A stretch of DNA of 64,000 nucleotides from Bacillota bacterium. Its GTDB lineage: Bacteria; Bacillota; Sulfobacillia; Sulfobacillales; Sulfobacillaceae. The notes beneath the pieces were generated by a model. The model was not told where the DNA came from. It was given only the letters and a program-made list of their open reading frames with translations, and ran no database searches. The stretch spans positions 20,029-84,028 of the forward strand of contig JAJZZA010000004.1 in NCBI GenBank assembly GCA_021797825.1, in the 5' to 3' direction. Below are positions 35,660 through 44,731 of the stretch, piece after piece. How positions within the stretch are numbered: position 1 is the stretch's first letter; every line of letters starts with the position of its first letter. Made by a program: the position numbers and the translations under genes.

Positions 35660-35695
35660 ATCCTCCCCACGCCTAAAGGCGGGCGATTCCTGACC
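35660..35695. repeat. Solitary TnpB-element-type terminal hairpin
   Basis: TCCTCCCC, then CGCC-TAAA-GGCG and GATTCC. It resembles the terminal hairpin of the TnpB element at 52003-52022 (TCCTCCCC, hairpin, GTTTCC). No tnpB is left next to it, so it is a relic end. Confidence 0.5.
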
Positions 35696-35799
35696 CTCGC
35701 CGCATCAGGTTCCTGCTTCATCGCACCATTGCTGCTTGGGGCTCATGCCGGTCGTCCGTGCAACGCAGGGCGGGACACGCCTGGTGAGCCTGGGGAGCA

Positions 35800-36055
35800 C
35801 CCTTTTGTGGAAGATGCGCATTGTTGTTGTTAGGATGGCATGCTCCTCTGCGAGATCGCGAATGCGCCGCCGGAGTTCCGGCTTGGCCTAATCCGCGTCC
35901 GGTAATTCCCCACTGCCGACAAACGGGCGGTTAGGATGCTGCCGGACATTTTTCAGCCATTCCGCCTTCGTCATGACGCGTTTGAGGCGAGACCCGGGTG
36001 CTGCGTCGCCTACATCGCGTGTGACCTGGGCGATGGGCTTGTTCAGCTCCGTCAC
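35800..36055 (-). pseudogene. IS3-family orfA transposase remnant
   Basis: Reading the minus strand from GTG 36055 gives an IS3-type OrfA: TELNKPIAQVTRDVGD (HTH region), then MTKAEWLKNVRQHPN, an in-frame TAG, and ELRRRIRDLAEEHAI followed by MRIFHK, the OrfA leucine-zipper end. No orfB and no clear terminal repeats remain. The stop and missing partner mark it as dead. Confidence 0.6.
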
Positions 36056-36138
36056 TCATTGCACGGCTCGCGCTTTTGACGCGGCATCATATTTTGTTGC
36101 CCTTGGGCTCACCTCAATCGGAGCTATACTTCTCGCGG

Positions 36139-36345
36139 CTAAGTTGTGATGGTTTTCCTCACCAATGCATCTGGAAAGCTTTCAAGGACTGAACGAAAGT
36201 TTCCTGCTCGATGACGCGCAATGGGGACATGGAGGTCTAAATCCCAGTCTTCAAGTCGGCTCCCTAAATCATCAATTGTGAGACGCGAGTATAGCGCATC
36301 ATCCCCGAGACCAAGGTGTCTTCCCCCTAAATCCCCCGGCAACAA
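36139..36345 (-). pseudogene. Possible IS256-family transposase N-terminal fragment
   Basis: A 68-codon frame ends DWDLDLHVPIARHRAGNF then RSVLESFPDALVR. The L-x-VP-x-x-R-x-G-x-F pattern resembles the N-terminal part of IS256/Mutator transposases. No catalytic part follows. The call is tentative; an unrelated short protein is possible. Confidence 0.4.
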
Positions 36346-36357
36346 TTGTTGGGCGCC

Positions 36358-37542
36358 TTAGGTGGACGCGCGGCGGGTCTCCCGGCCAGCCGAGACGGGT
36401 GCCTCAGGCCCGTTTAGGTGCCGGGCAATCCATCGGCGGCCCCAAGCCAACCCGGGCTGTTCCACCCAGCGGTACCCGACCTCGCTCAACAATAGACTAA
36501 GAGGCAGGGTGATGCCCGCCCGCACCAGAAACCCCGTCACGGTGGACGGCGAGGCTGCCGGCACATACCTCATCACCACGGATTGCAACACCACCCAATG
36601 CACCAGGTAAAGACTATAGCTCCTCTGTCCCACATAGCGGAGGACGCGGTTTTGGGTCAAAATCCGCAGCCCAGAGGCATTGCGCACGGTCAGAGCCAGC
36701 AGCAGCATATTGGGCAACAACCAGACCAAATTCCCCATCATGGGGTTCCAGCGATAACTAGCCGCAATCCCGGCGGTCAAAATCCAGAGCACTCCCCATC
36801 CCCACCACACCGGCCGCTTGGGCAGGTCCGCACGACTGGTGAGAGCGGCAATCCAGAGACCGGCCACAAACCAAAACGCCTGCGCCGGAAATGCCCAAAC
36901 GAAAAATCCGCCGGCCCAGCGGGGCCAGGACACCCCTGGCCAATGCGTCAACAGATACGGCCACATCCAAGCCAGGGCAATCGTCGCCAGCAGGCCCCAA
37001 GCGGCCCGGGCGGAAGACTGCAAAAACCCTACCAGCCAAGGAAACAGCAGATAAAACGTGGCTTCCGCCCCTATCGACCACTCAACCCCAATCCACGAAT
37101 TCTGAAAAGCCGGCAGCCATCCGAAAACAAAGGTCACGTGGGCCAAGAAACTGGGCCAGGTATGGGGATTCGCGCGCATCGCGGCGGGGGCAACATTGGA
37201 CTTGCCCCGCGTAAAAATCCCGGTCACCACCAGCATGAGATAGTACATGGGAGCGATGCGCCAGAACCGGCGAGCCCAAAACGACCGGACCGGACGCCGG
37301 TCGCGGCCCGCCCGATACCGCCAGCTCGCAGACAACGACCACGCACTAATTAGAAAGAAGAGTCCCACGCCTTCGGCTCCTTGCCCAACCCAGCGAATCC
37401 ACCAGGGTCCGGCAAACGGACGAACAATCAACACGTGAAAGAAAACCACGCTGAGAATGGCCACTCCGCGCAGAACATCAATGCCAGCCAGCCTCGGCGG
37501 GGCAGGCGACGTCCGCCGGATGTCGCCAGACGGGCGATGCAA
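36358..37542 (-). CDS. Acyltransferase 3 family membrane protein (OafA/YrhL type)
   Basis: Integral membrane O-acyltransferase that probably modifies a surface polysaccharide or peptidoglycan. The 394-residue protein has about ten transmembrane segments and the family motifs IDVLRGVAILSVVFFHV (catalytic His), RSFWARRFWRIAPMYYLML (R-x10-R region) and GVEWSIGAEATFYLLFPWL. No periplasmic SGNH domain. The start is TTG 37542, 6 nt after GGAGGG. It stands alone: IS relics downstream, empty DNA upstream. The acyl group and acceptor are unknown. Confidence 0.88.
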   Translation of the reverse strand: MHRPSGDIRRTSPAPPRLAGIDVLRGVAILSVVFFHVLIVRPFAGPWWIRWVGQGAEGVGLFFLISAWSLSASWRYRAGRDRRPVRSFWARRFWRIAPMYYLMLVVTGIFTRGKSNVAPAAMRANPHTWPSFLAHVTFVFGWLPAFQNSWIGVEWSIGAEATFYLLFPWLVGFLQSSARAAWGLLATIALAWMWPYLLTHWPGVSWPRWAGGFFVWAFPAQAFWFVAGLWIAALTSRADLPKRPVWWGWGVLWILTAGIAASYRWNPMMGNLVWLLPNMLLLALTVRNASGLRILTQNRVLRYVGQRSYSLYLVHWVVLQSVVMRYVPAASPSTVTGFLVRAGITLPLSLLLSEVGYRWVEQPGLAWGRRWIARHLNGPEAPVSAGRETRRAST

Positions 37543-37630
37543 AGCTATCCCTCCTTAGAGTGAACCGCGACAACACGGATAATTCCGGGCAGCAACTTTC
37601 GTGCCTGGCTCGGGGGTTAATTAAGGCCCG

Positions 37631-37729
37631 TTACTTGGGCAAAACGCAGGTGGAAGACAAGGGCGTCGGAGGCGGGTACAGTTCCCAGGCAGTGCGGTCG
37701 ATGCTGCATCGCAGGCATTTCAAAATCAT
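37631..37729 (-). CDS. Candidate 32-residue small protein
   Basis: ATG 37729 is preceded by AAAGGAG at 5 nt, the best ribosome-binding site in this gap. The product starts MILKCLRCSIDRTAW, with a CxxC pair at residues 5 and 8, and ends TCVLPK. No membrane segment. The start lies about 190 nt upstream of the acyltransferase on the same strand, so it could be a leader gene of that unit. No similarity is recognised; coding status is uncertain. Confidence 0.35.
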   Translation of the reverse strand: MILKCLRCSIDRTAWELYPPPTPLSSTCVLPK

Positions 37730-38801
37730 AGAGACTCCTTTCGTGTCAAGCAGACAACGTGGCTTTGCCGCCCATATTACGCCAGGGTTGCGGTTGGCAT
37801 GAACCCTGAGCCGGCGATATTCAGGTAACTTTAAGAGACGCAAATCGGCTTAAACCATCATAGTCCCCGCGCATCTGCCTGCCGGCCCGCCCCGGCCAGC
37901 CAAATGGGCCCTCAACTGCGCCGCTGCCAAACCTTACTGCGGCGGCCCCGCAGGCGCCCTGGGAACCAGTATGGCTTGGTTCCGCGGTGCGCATTTTCCA
38001 TGATGGGCAAAGACTTTGGCCTAAAGTTTGCAAGTTCATGACAAAACGCTCACAATAGCGGATTCCCTTCGGCACGGCGCATGGGGCCGGACCAGATTTT
38101 GGGCCGTAAACCCGCCGGCGAGGACGCTCCACCCTCTTTGCCGCCAGCGCTCAGTTGGCGGATGTCATCCCGGTCGGTCCCCGGATCCTGCCGACTGCCA
38201 ATCGGAGGGGATGGCGGCGCATGAGCCCCCTGCCGAGGTTGTCAGGCCGGGGAGTCACGTCCCTTCCGGCTTTTGGGGCCTGGCTCCCGTCTTGCCGCGG
38301 AAGCGGCCATCCGCGAAACGGCCGGCGGTTGCCCGGCCCCGACTAGGGATATCCGGGCTTGGTGATGAATCCGGAGCTCGCTGTCGGGGACAAATGACGG
38401 GACTCGTGTTGATCGAATCCGCTCCTCGGCATCGACCAATAGGTCGATCGGGAGCCAGTCGGTTCCCGCCACGCCCCCGTTACGTAGCGACCAAGAGTAG
38501 CCTCCGAGAACCCATCGTTGCGTGATTGACATGTGTTAACACCCGCTTGAACCCGAACGTCGGGCCGATGTAGTGAACGCACTGAGATTACGGAGTTGCC
38601 GGTACCTTGCCGGTCTGCGGATTGCTCATCAATGGGCGCGGATCGCCCCATCCCTAATTTCTGCGAGAACTTGCCCCGAATGCACCCTCCGCACTCCGAA
38701 TATTGTGTGGATGTGAGGGAGCGGCTGTGCCTATACGGTATCAGTGGTTGCTCAACTCTTTGGACAAGGATGGACTGATCCATCACAAACTACCGCACCC
38801 G
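37730..38801. other. About 1.1 kb without supported genes
   Basis: Overlapping frames occur in several phases on both strands, none with a ribosome-binding site plus recognisable motif. The region ends at the terminator of selD. Nothing else is seen. Confidence 0.5.
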
Positions 38802-38835
38802 AAAAAAACCCGGCGGACAGAATCTTGTCCGCCGG
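38802..38835 (-). terminator. Rho-independent terminator of selD
   Basis: Minus strand: perfect 10-bp stem CCGGCGGACA/TGTCCGCCGG with loop of 6 nt followed by TTTTTTT, about 100 nt after the selD stop. Confidence 0.92.
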
Positions 38836-38938
38836 AGAGCCATCCCGCCGCAAAGCCAAACGGCCGGCCCGCTTGCCGCCCCGAGATGGTCTGGACGCCG
38901 GCACGCGGCCGCCGCCTAGCGAGGATCCTGTTGCCCGC

Positions 38939-39979
38939 TTAGCTAACCCTCACCTGGGCCGCGCCCGCCTGCGCTTCTCCTATCGCATACAGCGCAAGGC
39001 CACGCTGGCGGAATGCCTGGGCCAGGGATTCACCCTTAGCGGGATCCATCGCAAACAACAGGCCTCCAGAGGTGACCGCATCGGCCAGCAGGCCCAGCAA
39101 GGCGCGATCGGCGAGGTTTTCGGCCAAGTGGGGCAGAACGTATTGCAGGTTGTCACGGCTCCCCGCCGGAAACCGGTCCTGAACCGCCTGGCGATACGAC
39201 CCGGGCAATAATGGAACACTTCGGCTGTCAATCACGAGACGCACCCCGGACCCTCGCGCCATCTCCCAGGCATGGCCCAACAGGCCAAATCCGGTCACAT
39301 CGGTACATGCGCTCGGATCGTCCACCGCCCGAATCGCTTCCGCGGCCAACCGGTTTGGCTCTTCCATCATGGCCGTGGCGGCTGAAATTTCCGACGGTCT
39401 GGCCACATCGTCTTTCGTCGCCTTAATAATCACCCCGGTTCCCACTGGTTTGGTGAGGAAGAGCTGATCGCCCGGCTTAACCGTATTGTTTCGCCAGATA
39501 TGTTGGGGATGCACCAGCCCCGTGACGGCGTATCCCATTTTGGGCTCCGGATCGTCGACTGAATGTCCTCCCAACAAGGCGACCCCGGCTGCGGCCAGGA
39601 CCGATGACCCTCCGCGCAGCATCGCGGCAACCATCTCCGGCGGAATTTTCCCGGACGGCAGCCCCAGCAAGTTCAAGGCCGTGATTGGCCAACCCCCCAT
39701 CGCGTAGACGTCCGACAATGAATTCACCGCGGCGATGCGTCCGAACAATTCCGGATCGTCCACCACCGGCGTAAAGAAGTCGATGGTCTGCACGAGAGCC
39801 TGCTCGTCGCTCATCCAAAACACGCCGGCGTCGTCGTGCGTCTCATTGCCCACCATCACCCGCCAGTCAGTGGTCGCGGGTCTCGGTAAACTGAAAAGAA
39901 TGTGGTCCAGTTCCTCTGGCCCCAGTTTACAGGCTCACCCCGACTTCGACGTCATGTGGGTCAAACGCAACGTGGTCAT
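38939..39979 (-). CDS. selD: Selenophosphate synthetase, itself a selenoprotein (in-frame UGA at codon 15)
   Basis: Makes selenophosphate from selenide and ATP. The frame appears to start only at 39859, but reading upstream through one TGA (39937-39935) gives ATG 39979 with AGGAGGT 5 nt before it and the N-terminus LTHMTSKSG-U-ACKLGPEEL. This aligns with the SelD catalytic segment G-(C/U)-x-C-K, with Sec at the Cys17 position and the essential Lys three residues on. Then VGNETHDDAGVF, DFFTPVVDDPELFGRIAAVN, SLSDVYAMGG, GGHSVDDPEPKMGYAVTG and DVTGFGLLGHAWEM follow. Total 346 residues, the normal family length. A hairpin follows the UGA. It is divergent from a LysR gene and ends at a strong terminator. 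Confidence 0.93.
39888..39934 (-). promoter_or_regulatory. Candidate bacterial SECIS element in selD
   Basis: Directly 3' of the UGA, AAACUG pairs with CAGUUU as an outer stem, and GGCCAG pairs with CUGG-A-CC as an inner stem closing an AGGAA loop. The loop begins about 20 nt after the UGA and has a G in its first two positions, as bacterial SECIS elements require. Folding was done by eye. Confidence 0.6.
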
Positions 39980-40075
39980 CCCGCACCTCCTTGATTACCG
40001 TCCGATCTTCCCCCATACAATACGAAACGAGTATAATATCCGCAAGACCCATTCGCATTGTGCATGGAGGTTGGC
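39980..40075. promoter_or_regulatory. Divergent selD/LysR promoter region
   Basis: 96 bp between the two start codons. TATAAT at 40032-40037 is a good -10 for the LysR gene, with only a weak -35 (TTCCCC). The opposite strand reads TATTAT at the same place, so the two promoters may overlap, as is common for LysR regulators that control a divergent target. Confidence 0.45.
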
Positions 40076-40963
40076 ATGGAACTGCTGGACCTAAAATTGT
40101 TTCGCGAAATTGCCCGGCATGGCAGCGTAACCTTGGCCGCCCATTCCCTGGCCTTGAGCCAGCCCACCGCCAGCCGCCGGCTGCAACGCTTGGAACGAGA
40201 GCTGCATACCGAGTTGGTGCAGCGTTCGGCGGTGCCGCTGGAGGTCACCTCCGCCGGCGGTTTCGTCCTCGATTTTGCGGACGTGGTGTTGCGTCAGTAT
40301 GAGGCACTGCAGCAACGGCTTGGCCAGGTGGAAATGGTGGCGGGCACCCTGCTCCTGGCCACCAGCACCACCCCCGCCGCCCGCCTGGTCACCGACTGGG
40401 TGGCCGACTTCGTGTCGGCCCAGCCGCGGGTCCGGGTCACCGTCAGCGAAATGGCCTCGCACGCGGTTGAGCGCGCGGTCGCCCAGGGCGAGGCGAGCAT
40501 AGGTTTTATGGGCATTGCCCCCCACCTGCGCGGCATCACTGCGGTGGTGGTCGCCCATGACGAGATTGTCCTGTTGGTACCGACCCACGGAGAATTCCGG
40601 AGCCTTCCGGACGTGCTGGAGCCGGGAGATCTGGCCGATCTGGCGTTCGTCGACCGCGAATCGGGGTCCGGCACGGCCGATACGGTCGCGCAAACGCTGC
40701 GCGCCCACGGTTTTTCGGCCGACTTTCGCACCGTGATGCGGGTCAGCACCGGGATTGCCCTGCTGCACGCGGTCGAGGCGGGTATTGGGGCGGGGTTCGT
40801 ATCGCGTCAGTTTGCCTCGAGTCGCCCCTTGCGCGGAGCGCGCATCGCCCCGATTGCCAATCTGCCGATCGGACGCCAGCTCTTCATGGTGTACCGCGAG
40901 CACGAAGCCGACCAAGCCCCGGTGCTAAAAGCCTTCCTGCGCTTCGCGCGCATGCGCCTTTAG
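40076..40963 (+). CDS. LysR-family regulator next to selD
   Basis: 295 residues: N-terminal winged HTH (LDLKLFREIARHGSVTLAAH, SQPTASRRLQRLERELHTEL) and a substrate-binding domain (VAGTLLLATSTTPA, GEASIGFMGIAP, GIALLHAVEAGIGAGFVSRQ). GGAGG lies 5 nt before ATG 40076. The divergent arrangement with selD suggests it regulates selenium metabolism; LysR proteins annotated as selenium-metabolism associated are known in Firmicutes. The stop overlaps the convergent flippase stop by 4 bp. The effector is unknown. Confidence 0.88.
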   Translation: MELLDLKLFREIARHGSVTLAAHSLALSQPTASRRLQRLERELHTELVQRSAVPLEVTSAGGFVLDFADVVLRQYEALQQRLGQVEMVAGTLLLATSTTPAARLVTDWVADFVSAQPRVRVTVSEMASHAVERAVAQGEASIGFMGIAPHLRGITAVVVAHDEIVLLVPTHGEFRSLPDVLEPGDLADLAFVDRESGSGTADTVAQTLRAHGFSADFRTVMRVSTGIALLHAVEAGIGAGFVSRQFASSRPLRGARIAPIANLPIGRQLFMVYREHEADQAPVLKAFLRFARMRL

Positions 40964-42159
40964 CCGTAGCGCCTTTGGGTCCGACCCGTCTCCGAACCTG
41001 CCACCAACCCCAAAGCCACCCCCTGCATGGCCAATGTGGTCAGCATCGTCACCGCGGTCGCCGTGACCAAACCGGGCAAGGTCGGCTCTCGCGCCAACCA
41101 GAGAACCCACCCCGTCCACCCCAACATCACGGGCCACACCCCTGCCCAGCGGTGCCTGGCAACCGCAAATGCCAGCAGAATCAGGACCGTTCCCAATCCC
41201 GTCATGCCCGCCCCGTAAAGCGGCAGCAGTCCGCTGATCGGTAAAAACGCCGATCCCAGCGCCACTCGCACCACCGCGTCGGGCGCCGCCAAGAACAGGA
41301 TGTCCGCGCCCCCGGCTAGCGCCCCATAGAGCATCAAGGTCCGCGCCAGCCACCGTCGCGAATCCCCGGGATGATCCAGCACCGCCGTTAACAGCACCGT
41401 CGCCAGCGCGCCGGCCACAAACGGTACCGCCTGACCGATGGTGGCCAGTCCGGTATAGTGGCCGGCGGTCAACGGGGAAAATCTCGCCTTAGCCACAATC
41501 GAATCGGTCAAGGTCAAGAGACTGCCCAGGGTCCCGGCGATCGCCGGCAACAACACCGCACGACCTTCCGGCAGGTTTGGCTGCGGTGTCAATCTCGTCG
41601 CCCAGCAGGCGCTAAAGGCCCAGAGTCCTCCCGCCAGCAAAGCCTGCAGCGTTCCCAAGACCAGCAACCGGTGCGGCACCACCGCGGCCACTCCCGCCGC
41701 GCCCACCGCCGCCAGGGATCCGCCAACGGCCAGACCCCCCACCCGCCCATACTGACGGGCCCGCTGCAGATATCCGACGTTGGCCGCGTAATCCATAATC
41801 GGAAAGGCCGCTAACGGCCAGACCCACAACAAGCCCGATGGCACGTGCAAGGCCGATCCCAACCGTCGGTTCAAGAGCGCCGGTATCAGCCAGAGCATCC
41901 CGCCGGCGAGCCACCGCCAGCCCGCCGCACGGCGCCAGCGCACCCCGGTCCGCCCCGTGCGGGTGGCGACCAAGGTTACCACCGATGCTGGCAGCATCAG
42001 CACCACGACCATATTGTTGAGGACGCTGACATCGCCAAAGGCGACAGGCCCCAAACGGTGGGCCAAAACCACCGCATAAAGCCAGTTGGCCACTCCGGCC
42101 GCGGCGGTTGACGCTCCCAACACGCTATTGTCTCGCCAAAACCGGCGAAGCGGCTGCAT
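40960..42159 (-). CDS. Flippase-like polytopic membrane protein (MOP/polysaccharide exporter type)
   Basis: 399 residues with about 12 hydrophobic segments and the N-terminal pattern of Wzx-like exporters (SVLGASTAAAGVANWLYAVV, LAHRLGPVAFGDVSVLNNMV). ATG 42159 has AGGTGG 6 nt upstream; a GTG three codons earlier directly follows the dppA stop. It is coupled to the D-aminopeptidase gene. The substrate could be a lipid-linked glycan, but no glycosyltransferases lie nearby, so the role is uncertain. GC content is noticeably high. Confidence 0.7.
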   Translation of the reverse strand: MQPLRRFWRDNSVLGASTAAAGVANWLYAVVLAHRLGPVAFGDVSVLNNMVVVLMLPASVVTLVATRTGRTGVRWRRAAGWRWLAGGMLWLIPALLNRRLGSALHVPSGLLWVWPLAAFPIMDYAANVGYLQRARQYGRVGGLAVGGSLAAVGAAGVAAVVPHRLLVLGTLQALLAGGLWAFSACWATRLTPQPNLPEGRAVLLPAIAGTLGSLLTLTDSIVAKARFSPLTAGHYTGLATIGQAVPFVAGALATVLLTAVLDHPGDSRRWLARTLMLYGALAGGADILFLAAPDAVVRVALGSAFLPISGLLPLYGAGMTGLGTVLILLAFAVARHRWAGVWPVMLGWTGWVLWLAREPTLPGLVTATAVTMLTTLAMQGVALGLVAGSETGRTQRRYG

Positions 42160-42168
42160 GCCCGCCAC

Positions 42169-42996
42169 CTACCCGCCGGACTGGCTGGCCAAGGCCATGA
42201 GCGTGTAAAAAGCCCGAAACGCCTCGGGCATGTCGGGCTCGGTCACCACCACGGTGCGTCCGCCAGCCCGGGCGCTGCCCGGGCAATAAAGGGCGCGATC
42301 GGCCATATCGCTGGTTAGGAAGGTCACTTCCAGAGTAACGGGAGGCGGCACCACCCAAATTCGCGATCGCCTTTCCCGCACCGCGGCCAGTGCCCGGTGG
42401 ACGGCCGATGCCAGCGCGCGGTCGGTGTCGGCTCGCGCCAACAGTTCGGCTGCCCGCCGCGTCACCCCGTGTTTGACGATGGCGGTTTCGACCCAGGGCA
42501 GAAGGCTTCGCGCCTCCTCCGCCACTTTATCGTCGCCCGTGACCATAGCCACCGGCACCCCGAAATGCCCGGCCAGGGCCGCATTCAACCCGGTTTCGCC
42601 CACCTCCAGCCCGTTTATGCGCAGCGCGTAGATGGATGCGGCATAGGTGTGATCGGCAATGGCGCTGGCCGTTCCCGCTCGCGCATGGTAGCCGACGAAA
42701 AACGCGGCGTCCGCGCCAGCCATTCCTTGGTTCATCGACCATGGTTTGCCGCCGCCGGAGATCAGGCGGACCCCAGCCGGCAACGCATCCCAGCGCACAT
42801 TGACCATCCCATCATGGGAATCGTTGACAATGATGCGATCCACGTCGGGTGCTTGCCGCAACTGCTCAACCACCACCGCCAAGTCGCCCATCATGTAGTC
42901 GCGGCCTTCTTCATAGCGGCTTCTGCCCGGCATCAATTGGTCGCGGTCGACAATGCCGCCAACACCTTCCATATCAACTGAAATCCAAATATTCAT
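42169..42996 (-). CDS. dppA: M55-family D-aminopeptidase (DppA type)
   Basis: Zinc D-aminopeptidase, 275 residues, predicted to cleave D-Ala dipeptides from wall turnover. Motifs in order: ISVDMEGVGGIVDRDQL, IIVNDSHDGMVNV, FFVGYHARAGTASAIADHTY, INGLEVGETGLNAALAGHFG and MVTGDDKVAEEA, which supply the metal ligands Asp, Glu, His and His. Usually found with dipeptide ABC transporters; here it is followed by a flippase. AAAGGCAGG precedes ATG 42996. Confidence 0.92.
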   Translation of the reverse strand: MNIWISVDMEGVGGIVDRDQLMPGRSRYEEGRDYMMGDLAVVVEQLRQAPDVDRIIVNDSHDGMVNVRWDALPAGVRLISGGGKPWSMNQGMAGADAAFFVGYHARAGTASAIADHTYAASIYALRINGLEVGETGLNAALAGHFGVPVAMVTGDDKVAEEARSLLPWVETAIVKHGVTRRAAELLARADTDRALASAVHRALAAVRERRSRIWVVPPPVTLEVTFLTSDMADRALYCPGSARAGGRTVVVTEPDMPEAFRAFYTLMALASQSGG

Positions 42997-43467
42997 GCGA
43001 ACCTGCCTTTCACCATGAAAGATGGATGGCGGCTTGGACAGCGCGCAAATCCCAAGGTCTGCACACGCCCCCAGGGCCCTTGGGCATCATACCGTCAATA
43101 GAGCACACCGTGCCGCAACTTCCCGTCGACGGCTTTGCTCTCAGCATCTGCGGGGAACCTTGACTCGAACCGCATCCGGACGCCGCGCCGCATATTGCGT
43201 CCCCACTCCCCAATGCCGGGGCCGGCTATAGTAGAACGCGCCGCATCAGGTCTGTAGGTATTCTAACCTCTCCATAGCCGCGCAAGACACCGGCCCGTGG
43301 ATTTTTTGTCGCCACCCGCTGGGTTTGCCGAGCATAACCCGAGAGAAATCGCCGCCGGGCTGCCCGCCATTTCTGAGGGACCGCATCCCTGCCGCGCTCG
43401 CCCACCCCTCTCCCCTTTTGGGTTCCGCCACCGCCAATAAACAGCACCGGGCTCAACTGCGCGCTCC
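42997..43467. other. Intergenic region without supported genes
   Basis: 470 bp between dppA and lmbE. Three overlapping minus-strand frames exist, none with start signals or motifs. The dppA promoter should be here; no clear hexamers are seen. Confidence 0.5.
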
Positions 43468-44727
43468 TTAGCCCGACGGTCCCCCACCGTCGCCCGACCA
43501 GCGCACCACCCGCAACGGACTCCGTCCGATCAGACGGTCACCGTCCCAGATCTGAACGCCCACCATGACCCCGCCGCTGGCTGGCCAGCCTTCGGCCCAG
43601 GTCACGTGGGCCCCGGTGACCCCCTTTGTCACCTCGGCGCCAGCCGGCGCCTCGCCTTTTCCGGCAGGCGGCCACCACCAATCATAGACCGTGGCCGCCA
43701 ACAGGAGATGCCCGCTGACCCGAAGACGCCAAGCCTCCTGCCAGGGTTTGGCGGTTCTTACCTCCAACCGCATGCCGCCTGGCTGCCAATCGAGTTGCAC
43801 GGCGCGCACGACGTTGTCCCGCTTTAGCCATCGCGTGACCCGATCCATGGGCGGAACCAGCCATCGTCCGCGACCGTTCACCAGCCACAAATCCGCGTCC
43901 GGATGAAACACCTCAGACCGCCGCGCAAATGCCAGCAAGAACGGTTTGATCAGTTCCACCTGGCTGTCGTACGCCATTAACGCTTCCCGCTTATCCAGCA
44001 CCGTGCGCGATTCCAAGGCCACTTCCTGCCATGGCGTCAGGCCCGTCGCCGAAAACTGGGGAGGCGGCATCTGTGGCCAATCGGGACGATACGCTGGCGG
44101 CATGGGCCACGCCGGCCAATGCACCAGATATCCCCATCGTTGCGCCTGAACCGCCCAGGGTTCCCCAGCTGACGCGGCCCGGGCCACCGCCAGGGTCGCA
44201 AAGGCTCCGGCCGCCCAGTGATCAGGATGCTGGTCCAGCGGATGCGGCATGATCGTCAAGGCCGGTCTCACCTGGTCCGTCAAACGCCCCAACACTTCCA
44301 GCAAGGCCAATCCGAGGTAGGGCTGGGCAGGGTCGTACGCGTTCACATACGGCACCTGGCGTGCGCGGGTGGTGGGACTTTCCCAGGGTTCCCCATCCCA
44401 AGCCGCTAACAGCAGGGTGTCGAGCCCGCCATCGGGAAAACCCAGAAAATGAACCTGGTGGGCGGGCACACCGAGGCGGGCCATCGCGCGGATAGTTTCC
44501 GCCTGCCGTTCATAGGCTAGGTGCATATATTCTGCCGGGGTCACTTCCAGCGCTAAATAATACCGTTCGGCATCCTGCCGAAAACCATCTCCCGAGGTCA
44601 ACAAGGCCACATGCACGGCGCTGCCGGCGGCCGCCGCCTGCGCTATCATCCCTCCCGCACCCAGCGTTTCATCATCCGGATGGGGCGCAACGACCAGAAT
44701 GGAAGACGGGAACACCCCCTCACGCAC
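43468..44727 (-). CDS. LmbE/PIG-L family N-deacetylase
   Basis: Zinc-dependent deacetylase of the GlcNAc-PI/LmbE/BshB fold, 419 residues. The N-terminal 250 residues carry the catalytic motifs APHPDDETLGAGGMIAQAAA (metal His and Asp) and MPHPLDQHPDHWAAGAFATL (third His). The remaining ~150 residues form an extra beta-rich domain not seen in short family members. Start GTG 44727, 4 nt after the biotin carrier gene, so it is the last gene of the propionate operon. The substrate (amino sugar, mycothiol/bacillithiol precursor or glycolipid) is unknown and the context is unusual. Confidence 0.85.
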   Translation of the reverse strand: MREGVFPSSILVVAPHPDDETLGAGGMIAQAAAAGSAVHVALLTSGDGFRQDAERYYLALEVTPAEYMHLAYERQAETIRAMARLGVPAHQVHFLGFPDGGLDTLLLAAWDGEPWESPTTRARQVPYVNAYDPAQPYLGLALLEVLGRLTDQVRPALTIMPHPLDQHPDHWAAGAFATLAVARAASAGEPWAVQAQRWGYLVHWPAWPMPPAYRPDWPQMPPPQFSATGLTPWQEVALESRTVLDKREALMAYDSQVELIKPFLLAFARRSEVFHPDADLWLVNGRGRWLVPPMDRVTRWLKRDNVVRAVQLDWQPGGMRLEVRTAKPWQEAWRLRVSGHLLLAATVYDWWWPPAGKGEAPAGAEVTKGVTGAHVTWAEGWPASGGVMVGVQIWDGDRLIGRSPLRVVRWSGDGGGPSG

Positions 44728-44731
44728 GGCA

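Noticed and set aside
38343..38786. 147-codon minus-strand frame upstream of the selD terminator region
   Set aside because: Overlapped by other frames of equal length, no start signal, no recognisable motif.
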